From Draconibacterium orientale (GTDB lineage: Bacteria > Bacteroidota > Bacteroidia > Bacteroidales > UBA12170): a stretch of DNA of 6,893 nt. The first letter of the stretch is position 1; each line of letters begins with the position of its first letter. The stretch spans positions 1 through 6,893 of the forward strand of contig DYSK01000107.1 of assembly GCA_020718315.1 (NCBI GenBank), in the 5' to 3' direction. The translations under genes and the position numbers were made by a program. The notes under the pieces are model-generated. The model made no database searches. It was not told the DNA's origin and was given only the letters and a program-made list of their open reading frames with translations. This document shows positions 6,257-6,893 of this stretch, piece after piece.

Positions 6257-6893
6257 ATGGAAAGGCTATTTACAAGCATCTATCACCTGATTCTTAAATT
6301 CAAAGGAACTGCCTTTGCTTTTTTTCTAATTCTGATATTGGCATCGGCTTTTTACGCCAGCAAAATAAAACTTTCAGAAGACGTAAGTAAGTTGTTGCCC
6401 GAAAAGGATATTCCGTCCAATTTGATGGAAAATTTGGAAGCGATCGACTTTGCAGATCGGCTTTTTTTTCACCTTCAAATGAATGATTCGGCCACAATCA
6501 ATCCTGATCTGCTTCTAGAAACAGCCGATTCGTTGATTTTAAGAATACAAAAGGAGGCCGGGAAATTGGTTTCCGAAGTTCAGTTTAAAATTAATCCGTC
6601 TTCCATAGACCATGTCTATCCATTGATAGTGAATTATTTGCCTTATTATTTGGAAGAAAAGGATTATGTTGTCTTGGATAAATTAATTGAGAAAGACAAT
6701 TTTGAAAAGAATTTTAGCAAGAAATACAAAAGCTTATTTTCTCCGGCAGGAATGTTTATGCGCAAAATGATTTTGGCCGATCCGGTTGGAATAAGTCTGG
6801 AACCATTAAAACGTTTGCAATCTTTTCAAATCGACACCAATTTTGCACTTTATCGCAATGCGCTTTTTACCAGCGATAAAAAACATCTTGTCT
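6257..6893 (+). CDS. RND/MMPL-family exporter, N-terminal part, 3' end outside the window
   Basis: Open from ATG 6257 to the last base with no stop (212 complete codons). The layout is that of an RND/MMPL lipid exporter: a short cytoplasmic start (MERLFTSIYHLILKFKG), one membrane helix (about 17-34), then SKIKLSEDVSKLLPEKD, the conserved entry into the first large periplasmic loop, and about 160 residues of mixed, helix-rich loop. The catalytic membrane block that would settle the family is beyond the window. Proteins of this type in aryl-polyene and flexirubin clusters (ApeM-like) are thought to move the finished lipid towards the outer membrane. The gap of 11 bases after the glycosyltransferase supports a single operon. 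It could instead be a hopanoid- or siderophore-type RND exporter, but the dehydratase and glycosyltransferase neighbours favour the polyene reading. Confidence 0.75.
   Translation, partial: MERLFTSIYHLILKFKGTAFAFFLILILASAFYASKIKLSEDVSKLLPEKDIPSNLMENLEAIDFADRLFFHLQMNDSATINPDLLLETADSLILRIQKEAGKLVSEVQFKINPSSIDHVYPLIVNYLPYYLEEKDYVVLDKLIEKDNFEKNFSKKYKSLFSPAGMFMRKMILADPVGISLEPLKRLQSFQIDTNFALYRNALFTSDKKHLV

Overview
The window looks like chromosomal DNA of a member of the Bacteroidota. Three things point there. The sigma factor is a short RpoD of about 287 residues that lacks region 1.1, with the Bacteroidota-type N-terminus MRQLKI. The promoter in front of it matches the Bacteroidota form (TTTG, 20 bp, TAnnTTTG) rather than -35/-10 boxes. 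Shine-Dalgarno sequences are almost absent, and the DNA is AT-rich. The class within the phylum cannot be fixed from this sequence. All supported genes lie on the + strand; I see no RNA genes, insertion sequences, CRISPR arrays or attachment sites.

Left part (1-3207), housekeeping: the C-terminal half of a zinc dipeptidyl-peptidase III (family M49) enters from the left edge. After a gap of 10 bases comes a complete DEAD-box RNA helicase that begins at a TTG codon. A 155-base gap holds a clear promoter, then rpoD, which ends at a strong UUCG-capped intrinsic terminator.

Middle (3208-3958): a rhomboid-family intramembrane serine protease with a strongly acidic cytoplasmic-type tail. Its apparent -7 promoter box overlaps the T-tract of the rpoD terminator and lies almost directly on the start codon.

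Right part (4048-6893): four tightly packed genes, two pairs of them overlapping. They encode a small lipoprotein, a hotdog-fold FabZ/ApeI-like 3-hydroxyacyl-ACP dehydratase, a family 2 glycosyltransferase fused to a DUF2062 membrane domain, and the start of an RND/MMPL-type exporter that runs off the right edge. This set resembles one flank of an aryl-polyene or flexirubin biosynthetic cluster, in which a polyene acyl chain is built on a carrier protein, attached to a lipid and exported to the outer membrane. No carrier protein, ketosynthase or aromatic starter enzyme is visible here, so the assignment rests on gene content and order and stays an inference.

Nothing here is a clearly unprecedented system. 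The points most worth a second look are the dehydratase whose usual catalytic Glu position is Gln, the glycosyltransferase-DUF2062-exporter module, the promoter/terminator overlap before the rhomboid gene, and the rhomboid's GASA active-site motif.
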